From assembly GCA_963978905.1 (NCBI GenBank), contig OZ022256.1, forward strand, positions 39,542,001-39,606,000: DNA of 64,000 bases, read 5' to 3'. This DNA comes from Trichostrongylus colubriformis (lineage: Eukaryota > Nematoda > Chromadorea > Rhabditida > Trichostrongylidae). A program made the position numbers and the translations under genes. The notes beneath the pieces are model-generated. The model did no database searches. It was not told where the DNA came from and worked only from the letters and a program-made list of their open reading frames with translations. This document shows, in pieces, positions 9,992 through 18,800 of this stretch (positions are counted from its first letter, which is position 1; each line of letters starts with the position of its first letter).

Positions 9992-10903
9992 CAGGGTGGG
10001 GCAAAATTGCGGAAACTAAATTGATGCTACCCAAAATTCTTATTTCAGCTCGAACCAAAACATAATCATTACCGATTTACTCTCCAGAAAAAACTGAACA
10101 AACAGTACTACTTTGTTTTGAAACCATCTCCATTTACTCCGATAAAGGCTCGAAGACGCTCCGAAAACGCGTTGACCGTGGCGAGGAGATAGCCTTCGTC
10201 CAACTCATCCCATGCTTTCTTCAGCGCTGCCTTCGAGTAATTAAGGCCGGGATGGGGTTTTGAGCATGCCTTATGCTCGAGGACACTCCATACAGAGAAA
10301 CCGAGTGGGTTGAGGGTCGGAACTGGGAGACCATTCATCAAAGGCAATGAAATCTAGGAAAATTTCCTGTAGCGTTGGTTTCTGTTCCTTTTGCTGGGCA
10401 GAAAGAAACTGTCCTCCTCCTTGCTTGTGTGCCTTCAGTTTCCAAGTGATCTTTCACAATCCTGCTCATCTGTCACGTGGAAATCGACATTTCTTCTGCC
10501 ATCTTCCGAAGCGACCGCACTGGCTTCAAACGCAGACGATCACGCACTCTCTTGATGTCCGCCCTGATCGTGACAGAAGTCGGTCTTCCACGTCCTGGTC
10601 GGTCGGAAGGTTTCCTAGTTCTGTAAACCTTACGATTGATTTCGATACAAGACTTTGCGATACCTTTAGACGACGGGAGATGTCAATCGCCTGGAGACCT
10701 TGATGGTGCAGGTAGATGAGGGAATTCCGGTGAGGGGATGGCATTGTCATTTCAGATCAAATATGAAATTTTTTGCGCTGGTTAGTAGAGAAGGTTGCGC
10801 TGAATCGAATAAAAATAAGCAAGGGCTTTTCAAATGCGAAAAGCGCCTCAGGGGTCAAAGTTCCCCCGCCCGCGCCTTGTTTCCGTAATTTTGCCCCACC
10901 CTG
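9992..10903 (-). mobile_element. Tc1-like transposon, internally deleted (copy A)
   Basis: It starts CAGGGTGGGGCAAAATTGCG and ends with the complement of nearly the same sequence, flanked by TA on both sides (9990-9991 and 10904-10905). Inside, on the minus strand, are both outer parts of a Tc1-like transposase, but the central catalytic region is missing. It lies within the mariner at 9769-11593, so it inserted later. A second copy with the same structure is at 38649-39566. Confidence 0.92.
10108..10750 (-). pseudogene. Tc1-like transposase, centre deleted (copy A)
   Basis: The N-terminal part begins near 10750 with MTMPSPHRNSLIYLHHQGL. It runs through a paired-type helix-turn-helix (AIDISRRLKVSQSLVSKSI) that would bind the terminal repeats. 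The C-terminal part, 10108-10347, has NPLGFSVWSVLEHKACSKPH and a LDEGYLLATVNAF tail. In place of the usual SPDLNPLE the sequence reads LNPLG after a frameshift, so the third catalytic acid (E in Tc1 DDE enzymes) is altered, and the first two are in the deleted segment. The protein cannot be active. Confidence 0.85.
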
Positions 10904-11029
10904 TATATTGCTATCTGGCCAGGAACCCGCGGATATCGGCAGACGTCTGATAGAAGTTCACAAGGAGCATGCCCCCGGCAGAAGTACACTGTAGTTGTAG
11001 CATTCGAAGTTTGCGTCAGGCGACTATTC

Positions 11030-11514
11030 CATCGAAGACGAAAACCGCGGTTGGTGGAGCGTACAGCGTGCGGTGGAGCGTGCGTAGAGTACTGGGAGCT
11101 GCTCGATGAAGGTACCACAGTATCCACCGACGTCTACGTTCGTCAATTACGAGAATTGAAGGCCAATGTCCAAAGTTCGCTACGGCGGCGGTCACATGTC
11201 TACTTCCAGCACGACAACGTGTACTTCCACAGACCGCACTTCGCAAAATCCACCAAGGCCGAGCTGCTGTCGTACAGTTGGACCGTACTTCTATACCCAC
11301 CGTACTCCCCAGACCTGGCCCCTTCAGATTTCCACCTTTTCTCCCACAGCCAACGCCACCTGGACGGCCAAGACTTCAAAACTCGCGACGACGTCAAGGC
11401 AGCACTCGGCAACTTCTTCGAGCTCCAGCTTCCGGCCTTCTGGAGCAAGGGCATTCATGATCTGCCTATACCGTGGCAGAAGGTCATCGATAAAGATGGA
11501 GTATATTTCAAGTG
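11030..11514 (+). pseudogene. Mariner transposase C-terminal half
   Basis: An open frame of 154 codons (11051-11512, stop 11513-11515) covers the second half of a mariner transposase. It contains YWELLDEGTTVSTDVYVRQL, the HDN box with the second catalytic aspartate near 11212, and YSPDLAPSDFHLF with the third catalytic aspartate near 11330. It closes with WSKGIHDLP and KDGVYF. The stop sits about 80 bases before the terminal repeat, as in intact mariners. Between HDN and RPH there are three extra residues (VYF, apparently a small duplication), so the two aspartates are 37 rather than 34 residues apart. The N-terminal DNA-binding domain and first aspartate are lost. This part is GC-rich and has few lesions. 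Confidence 0.9.
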
Positions 11515-11593
11515 AATCCCTGTTGTCGTAAAAAAGTTGTACGACAATGATTAAAATTGGTCAATTTGTCCGATTTATTATGAATCAACCTGA

Positions 11594-12835
11594 TACATAC
11601 CTCCACTACCTTGATCACCTTCCAATGCATTAGTTATAAGTCTTTTTCGGTAGGCGATGGAAAGATTGTCAGTGAGCTGCATGAAGTCCTGTAGAGGTAG
11701 CACAAAAACAGGGCAGAGGTTCAACTGCAGGAGACGAAAGATGTATATGACGAGATGGGAGGGGTTCGAGGCACTTTTAGTTATAGAAAATGGCAGCGTG
11801 ATCAGCCAAGGTCCTAGATATGACATGCAAAACCCCAACAATCGGCGTAGAAATGAAGCCTGCAGTAGTGTGTGAGACACAGGCTCTCGACACGTCGGTC
11901 ACGTTGACAGAGGGGAGACACTACGCAGGAGTTGCCCTTCTCAAGAGTGGTGACCAGGATCAACCATTACGCTGGGGAAATTCTCGCTGAGAGTCGCTCC
12001 CACCGCCGATCTCCATGCTCCTTTCTCTTCGATGGTCATAGAAAATGAGACGCCAGGTAACGACACAGTGCTATGGCAGTGAAGGGATGGAAGAACAGCT
12101 AAAATGTTGAACGCTCCATCACTAGCAGAAATTAGCTGAATCACTGGACTAATGATCAATTCCAAGAAATGCCCTACAGCCCTCTGTGATAGCAAGGCGA
12201 TATTCGCTGGATTGATTAAGTCCGATGACTCACATGTGAATGGCAGATATTCTCATTGTTCACTTGGAATCATCGCCTAGGAAAACACATTCTGCATGCG
12301 CAAAAGGGTTACGTCGTTGCCAGACTCCGCGATTTTGCGGTGTCGCGCCTCCGCACGAGAAGTTGTGACATTACACAATCTTAAGGTCGTAGTCGCAAAC
12401 TCGCAAAACCACAAAATTACAAAATTGCAAAACGAAAATCGCGAAGGCTGACCGCTGCCTCAGCGTGTCAGTGTCGCGATCACAGTAGGACGCGTCATTT
12501 TTCAGCTCTAGATTTAATCGCTCTTTGATCAATTGCAACTTCCCTCAGTTTTAATCTGTTGGAACGATGTCAACTGCGGTTGTGATACCATTTCTACCCC
12601 GATTTACTGACAACATCAGTTTTCAAAAACCTCTGTGTTCGACCCCCGTCGAGGCACAAAGCTATGCCTTGCAAGAAGTTGCAAAAATGATGACGTTACT
12701 TCGTCAGGCCCAGGTTGACAGGCCGGTCGATGGAGGACCCTAGTCACAACAACAATGTAGAGAGTCGCAAAAGGAACCAGTGATAATGCTAATACGTCAC
12801 CCGGAAGTGGCGCGCAGAACCCTTGCGCGAGTTCT
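11594..12835. other. Non-coding stretch before a second retrotransposon
   Basis: No gene was recognised. The last few hundred bases may be the 5' leader of the RTE-type element that starts near 12.84 kb. A B-box-like TGTTCGACCCCCGTCGAGGC near 12630 has no tRNA around it. Confidence 0.4.
12388..12445. repeat. Short-period tandem array (about 8 bases)
   Basis: A run of imperfect 7-9 base units such as CGCAAACT, CGCAAAAC, CACAAAAT, TACAAAAT and TGCAAAAC lies in a purine-rich strand and ends in CGAAAATCGCG. It is a minor microsatellite-like tract. Confidence 0.6.
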
Positions 12836-12884
12836 AAGGACAGTATGCGAGGGCTAGCGAGAGGTGAACGACTTGGCCGAAGAA

Positions 12885-13600
12885 GTTAGTTCGAATCGGA
12901 ACCCTTAATGTGGGATCGCTGACGGGCAAGTCCCGCGAAGTGGCTGAATGCAGAAGCATCCAAGTCCTATGCCTCCAGGAAACTCGCTCGAAAGGGCAAA
13001 GGCAAGGTAGATTGGTGACGGTGTTAGACTCTCGTACAGTGGAAGGGTCCGAACGAAACGGCGTAGCCATAGCCGTAGCAGAGTCCCTCAAGGCTGTGTC
13101 TCTGCAGTGGAAAGGATAAGCGGCCGAATCATGGAAAAACAGACACAAGTAAGGGGTACTGCACCATAATGACAGCGTACGCACTGGAAGCTGACTGCCC
13201 CTAAGTTGAAAAAAACCAGTTCTATCTGGCCCTCGATGAAGCCATCAAGTCACTCCCGGAGAAAGAGCTGGAGACTTGAACGGCCAAGTTTGCAGCGACC
13301 GGAAAGGGCTAGAGGGAGTGCACGGGGGCAGAAGCATCGGGGCAAGAAATGCTGAGCGTGAGAGGATCCTTGACCTGGCTACCTGTAGTGCGACCTGGCT
13401 ATCTGTAGTGCGTTCTTCACAAAAAGGGAGACTCAAAAGGTGACCTACAGCAGCGGAAGAAGGCAAACAGAAATGGACCATGTGCTTGTAAAGGGAGCGT
13501 TCTCCAAAAATGTAAAGGACACCAAGCTGCTGCCTGGTGAGGCATTGGCCACGCTGCACAGACCTCTCCTAGCGGACATTACCATAAAGCTTTAAAAACG
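12885..13600 (+). pseudogene. RTE-type endonuclease domain (broken)
   Basis: The first block is open for about 70 codons: RIGTLNVGSLTG, then VLCLQETRSKGQ with the catalytic glutamate of APE endonucleases, then ERNGVAIAVAESLKAV. Later pieces, AYALEADCP near 13180 and FYLALDEAIKSLPEKELE near 13240, follow the expected order. The region of GGDLNGHVG is degenerate. A 20-base unit beginning GACCTGGCTA is repeated in tandem at about 13372-13411. Several stops and shifts make it non-functional. Confidence 0.82.
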
Positions 13601-13659
13601 ATGGTAAGGACTGAGTGAAGGCGCATTGGTGGAATCTACACAGGGTGGAGAAGAATGAC

Positions 13660-14180
13660 CTAGAGAGGAGCGTGATGGACGCTAGTTTTCCAGACTCCAG
13701 TGAGGCGGTTCAGGAGACTTGGAATAGGGCCGCCAAGTCATCCTACGATGCGTGAAGGAAACACAGGGTGAAACTCGAAGGGGGCTTTATAGGAGACGAA
13801 GCGACTTGGTTCTGAAAGGAGGAGGTCAAGCGAATGGTGAAACGGAAGAAGGAAGCGTACAAACGCTGGCAGAAAAGGCGGAGCCAAGAAAGTCCCGCCG
13901 CTTACAAAAGTAGCAAGAGGCTTGTCAAAGCAACTGTGGCCAAACCCAAAAATTCGTAAATGGATGCCTCGTACGAGAAGTTGGAGGGCAGAGATGCGGA
14001 GAAGTTCGTCTTCAGGCTGGCCAAGGCTTGACATCGGGCCACCCAGGACATTAGCATGGTGAGGTCCGTAAAAATCAATGACAGTGTCATTCCCATGAAG
14101 CCACCCGGATAAAAATAAGCTGGCAGGAGCACTTCGATAGGCTTACTAACGAGGAATTTCCCCGTAACAAAAGCCAAAGA
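13660..14180 (+). pseudogene. Linker between endonuclease and RT of the second RTE-type relic
   Basis: Readable blocks are EAVQETWNRAAKSSYDA (about 13705), EEVKRMVKRKKEAYKRWQKRR (about 13820), and FVFRLAKA followed by HRATQDIS (about 14010-14060). The RT-proximal NFPVTKAKEEG lies near 14150. They match the lysine-rich connector of this family in order and spacing. In-frame stops separate them. Confidence 0.8.
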
Positions 14181-14409
14181 AGAAGGTTACAGCTAATCCA
14201 ATACTTCCCTAGACGGATGAAGAGGTCCTTTACGAAGACTGGGGAGGTGATTTGTTCAGATGGCGTGCCTATAGATGCATGGAAGGCATCCGATGAGTAG
14301 AGGATAGAGTGGCTCACTCGATTCCGATTCAGTACCGTAGCCCCGGAAGGAAGGATCCCAGATGGGTGGATAACTAGTACGATCGTCCTCAAACAGAAAG
14401 GGCGATGTA

Positions 14410-15860
14410 ATGGATTGCTCCAACAACCGTGGGATCAAGTTGGGGACGCAGACCATGGCGCTGTACGAGAGGCTGATGGATTCAAGGCTGAGGGAACTCA
14501 CTCCTACTTCCCAGGAGCAGTTCGGCTCATCCAAGAAAATCCCAACCGACGAGGCAGGATCGAGAAAAGCGGTGACTAAACTAACTCGCATTCCTCGATC
14601 TCGAGAAGGCTTTCGACCGTCTCCCGGAATGGCTTGCGGAAATTCCATGTACCGGAACGGCTGATCACCCTCCTATGAGATATGTACGATGGAGCTATGG
14701 CTGGTGTACGTACTTCGAACGGGATGTCGAATGGGTGTGTGCAGATATAACAGCGAATCGTAGCGTCGTTTCACTCGCGGCGCCACCAGTACGACTCGCC
14801 GTATCGATTGCCCTTGGGAGCCGGCCGAGCGTGAATGCGTCACGTCTGCGCTTCCACTCATGCCACACTGCCTTGGAGGCTGCCATGCTCTGCCATTGGC
14901 ACTCGTACTCGCTGCGGGCGGCCACACGATTCGCTGTCGTATCTGCTTATACCTAATGTAATGTAATGTAATGAAATGGATATCAAGGTAGGAGTGCGTC
15001 AAGGATCGGCCCTCACCCGTTTCTTTTCTTCCTCATTCTGGATGTGATGGTGAAAGATCTCATGGAAGGACTTCCGAAGACCATCCTGTACGCAGACGAT
15101 ATAGCACTGGTATTGGAAAGCAGGGAAGAGCTGCAAGCGAAAGTGCAGCAATGGCAGAACAGACCAGCAAAGAATGGACTCTGACGGTAAGACCAAGCTC
15201 ATAAGCTCCGAAGAATGCCTAAAACCGGTAAGGGACTGCAGGGAAGACCATCAAAAAGGTAGAAGACTTCCGATATCTTGGCAGTGATCTAGCAGCTGAT
15301 GATATGGTAGGCTGGGCAGTGAAGGCCTGAATTAATGCCTGAATTAATAGTATTGAGGGAGTCTACTGGAATACTATGCGATCGACGGTGCTCCAGGACG
15401 CTCGAAGGCAAGGTGTATTGCGCGAAGGTGAGGCCCGCAATGCTGCTTGGAAGCGAGTGGTGGCCAATAAATAATACATAAAAGGCAGCTTCACGCAGCT
15501 GAAATGAGAATGTTGAGATGCCATGCGGCTGGACGCAAATGGACAAAGTCAGGAAGGAGGACATGAGCGCGATCACGCAGAAGACTGCTGTCCAGCTGAA
15601 GTTGAGAGAGCAACGTCTGCGATGGTATAGGCACGCGCTGAGGAGATCAGAGGACCACCCTATAACGAAAGCGGTGGAGTTCGAAGTGCAAGGAAAGCGA
15701 CCACATGGAGCCCTAAATAAGAGACGTCATCAAGAGCAACCTCGCCAAAGTGATGGCTACGGCGGAGGATGCATTGGGTAGGATGAAGTAGCGACGTCTG
15801 ACAAGAACAGCGGACCCTGCGACGGCGGGGCTTAGGGCGAAGAAGATCATTGCTTCCAGA
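14410..15860 (+). pseudogene. RTE-type reverse transcriptase (broken, MITE inside)
   Basis: Blocks in order are CSNNRGIKLGTQTMALYERLMDSRL (about 14420), SQEQFGSSKKIPTDEA (about 14510) and DLEKAFDRL-like text with motif A (about 14600). Then comes DMYDGAMAGVRTSNGMSNG, cut by a MITE at 14733-14955. On the far side it resumes as DIKVGVRQGSALTP (about 14985). The catalytic YADDIALVLESREELQ box is at about 15092-15140. VEDFRYLGSDLAADD follows near 15270, and an LRWYRHALRRSEDHPITKAVEFEVQGKRP tail block near 15615. The YADD residues survive, but stops and shifts elsewhere make the gene dead. Confidence 0.87.
14733..14955. mobile_element. Small MITE inserted in reverse transcriptase
   Basis: About 220 bases begin GTGTGTGCAGATATAACAGC and end with an imperfect complement of it (27-base ends, roughly 5 differences). 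The insertion cleanly interrupts the reverse transcriptase between SNG and DIKVGVRQG. Short similar sequences flank it (CGAATGG and GAAATGG), which may be a 7-9 base target duplication. Just outside the right end is a small (TAATG)n array. No coding capacity is seen; it is GC-rich compared with its surroundings. Confidence 0.7.
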
Positions 15861-18800
15861 AGCTCTGTTGTTCATTGGAAGCAAATTTCGTTGAGGCAGA
15901 TTAGACGACGTCCCACAGTTTTTTCCAGAGCCTCACTTTTGCTTTGTGTTTACTTCCTTTTCGAGTACCGGATCTACGAGATTGTCGCTTTCTCGTACAG
16001 GCTTTGGTCATGCCACACGTTCAGAAAGGAAGAAAAAGGCACATATTAGTCGATCAAGAAAAATTTTTCTTCGCCGAAATTATCAAAAGTTTACTATCGT
16101 CTACTGGGATGATTATCCTATGCGGATGAAATGCTTCGACTCATCCATCGCTCTCAGAGGACAGAGGGGAAGGCGATTGCACATTGGTTGATCCCGTTTT
16201 GGGAGGCGCCGTGCACAACAGTTCCACTCACCATATTACTGTGTACGAACGCTTTTCAGATCTGCATTTTGGCGCACTAGAACCAAGGCATGTGCTCATA
16301 GTACTCCATCGTTCATGTGCATGGAACCAAGCTCAAAAGACGGCCCCGGCGATGTAGGAGGCCCTTTATATCAGCACTTTAATGGCTTCAAGTATTATGA
16401 CCCTCATCTCAACGGATCAAATACGACCCCTCTGAGTGCTTTGACCTATGCTTAAGCTGATGTTCCGCTGGTGATAGCATATTTGCCCTTCCCTCTTCAA
16501 ATCATGACTGCATCGTATGAAACCACTTTTACGAACATTTTCAGGTCAATGCCTACTGATCAGTGTAGACTTTTGTCATTCTTTCGAGCGGGAACCGTTT
16601 TCGAAGGCTTCAAACTTTTATTAAATGGTGTAAATCACCAAGACACTAATGGAGCGATCTCGATTGATGCAGATTAACAATTCCTGCCAGCAACCTTATA
16701 TCGCATAGCTCTGCATCGTAATATGGCACTCTAAAGGTCGAAGCATTTCGTAGCGACTTATATCAGTAAGGAATGTGTTGATTTCCTGAGCACATATACC
16801 TAAGAGGTGATTGATGAAATGGTCATTAATTACCTCTCATTACATTCGTAGAAAACTACCCTGACGACACCTTCAAGAACCAGCAGATGCGGCGCTCCCA
16901 GCTCGCACTCATCGCGTCGCGCATCATACGTGGCCACGGATTTTTCCATCCAAATGGGACACACCCAACTACAGAACGCAGACGCCACCTAACTATTTTG
17001 TGTACTTCCACGAGAAACAGCCCTGGACTCATGCCAACTTTTTGGCGGATACCAAAACATCTGATTTCCGTTAGACATGCTCCCTGACTTAGACCTTCCT
17101 GGGATTGCAGCTATCACGTCTCCTGCTTTTCGCTTTTCATTTATTGAAGCCAAATGAGTATGACAGACGCTAAACAGTCGCTCAATCCTACCGCTTCGCA
17201 CGCAAGATAGTGGATAGGGGTGGACAAAGTAGTGCCAAAAAACGGCAACTCTAGGACAACCCTTGTGGTGGTGGGGTCCTAACAAGCTTCCCGCCCGGAT
17301 AAAAGGTGTCTGAGTGTGCCATGATTCTGATTCCTCTCCGACTCTCCTTACTATGTATTATAGATACAGTACGTGAAAAAACACGAAAAAACCGAGAGAT
17401 TCCCTTAGCTTCGAAAATATCCAGTAAAGGGAAGAGAAGCTACTTTTTTGGATTCCATTCAAACAACAGTCGACAGCCACTCAATGTTGTTCTGCGAGGA
17501 GAGAGCAGAGTCCATATTTTCATATAAAAACGGGGCATGATAGGTCGTGAAGTATATCGGAGCGTACGCTTGCTTGAAATTTGCCAGAACAGCTTTCAGT
17601 TTCGTGCTAAAAGCATCACGGCTACAAGCGGCGCAGCACTGGCTACATGGGACAGATTTTTACTATTGAAAGCATACCATTGAGGAAGCATATTGGGGAT
17701 CACATCATAGGAAGGCTCGTTTTGGCGAGTAGCGTTACATTTTGCCTGTATTGGCACATTTGTGCCCTATATATTGAACAAACTTGATTGCATATCACGA
17801 GAAGGTTAAGCGAGAAAAGAAGTTCATCGCTTTTGGTTAAAATCACACCGCAGTTTTGTTTTGTAGAGTAGATGTCGCGTCGTCCTGCGATGTGCTCAGT
17901 GACGGCCCAGCCGCGGCAGTTGCAGCATAATAAAACATCGACGGCTGTAAGGCGATGGGATGATCATACTGGTCGTTTCTCTGAAAATTCTCTATTATAC
18001 AAGGAGTAGCTGAAACTACGCAAAACCGTGATTTATTTATTTATTTTTACCCACTCTTGATCCAGTGCGCCACTAAAGGTATGGTAAGGAGCAATGTGAA
18101 CAGTAGAGTAATTAACCGAAATCGAACTAAGTTACCATATCAGTTCGCCTAGTATTCACATCTTAGAAAGGTAAGAGAGATAATAGATCCATTTTTAAAA
18201 GTGTGCTAAGCCCCGTAACTGCAGTGGTAGCCCGTATCTACCACAATCTGATTAACCAGTAACCACACCAGTTGACCGTGGTACCTCGTTCCAGTAGGAA
18301 TCATAGAACATTGTCGGCACTACGGTAGTTGATAAGATTATTCCTCCTGCTTCTCTCCATTTGGATATCCCTTCCTTTTGATAGCCGAGTGAATTTGGAA
18401 TGTCATTCCAGAAAGCAATCTTAGGTCTGAAGGTCACACTCACACACGACTCACGAACATCGAAACATGGAATGGGGCTTATGCTGCGACCGAGCGCTTC
18501 AATCTTTGACCTGGATTTTTCTCCATGAGGGCTGGCACTGAGAAAGTACAAAAACAACACTGTCTTTTACCGTAGATTGCAAATCAGGTTGTGTGTAGCG
18601 GTAAGATCCTCAGAAGTGTATAGAAGGGAAGGAGGGTACAAATGCCCCGAATAATAGAGAGCAGCCACCGGCTGTTCAAACGGGAGACATTCGCATGCAT
18701 TTCAGTTTCCAAACGAGTAATACGTAAGATCGATAAGGTGTGCGAGTAAATCAATTTGCAGACAACAGTTGGATCGAAAGTGATCGGCAAAAGAGTTTGG

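Larger units (their letters stand above)
9769..11593 (+). mobile_element. Mariner element interrupted by a Tc1-like element
   Basis: The ends are inverted copies. The left end reads TTAGGTTGATTCATAATAAA and continues TCGGACAAAT. The right end is the complement with one change in the outer bases. TA dinucleotides flank both ends (9767-9768 and 11594-11595), the classic mariner target duplication. The right half codes for a transposase C-terminus. A 912-base Tc1-like transposon sits at 9992-10903. Without it the mariner is about 910 bases against the usual 1.3 kb, so it also has an internal deletion that removes the N-terminal part. It was therefore non-autonomous before or after being hit. Confidence 0.9.
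12836..15860 (+). mobile_element. Second RTE-type non-LTR retrotransposon relic
   Basis: Plus-strand translations in changing frames give the full order of a different endonuclease and reverse transcriptase element. There is an APE endonuclease start (RIGTLNVGSLTGKSREVAE, about 12890), a long charged linker (13.65-14.1 kb) and reverse transcriptase blocks (14.4-15.2 kb). A C-terminal block, LKLREQRLRWYRHALRR, lies near 15.6 kb, and TRTADPATAGL-like text is at about 15.81 kb. This is the second family commonly seen in hookworm genomes. Stops, frameshifts, two tandem duplications and a MITE insertion show that it is dead. The ends are approximate. Confidence 0.88.

Noticed and set aside
10347..10703. 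118-codon plus-strand frame
   Set aside because: Antisense to the Tc1-like transposase.
12610..12660. B-box-like TGTTCGACCCCCGTCGAGG
   Set aside because: No A box, acceptor pairing or terminator nearby; a single short match is expected by chance.
14256..14648. 130-codon minus-strand frame
   Set aside because: Antisense shadow of the second RTE-type reverse transcriptase.
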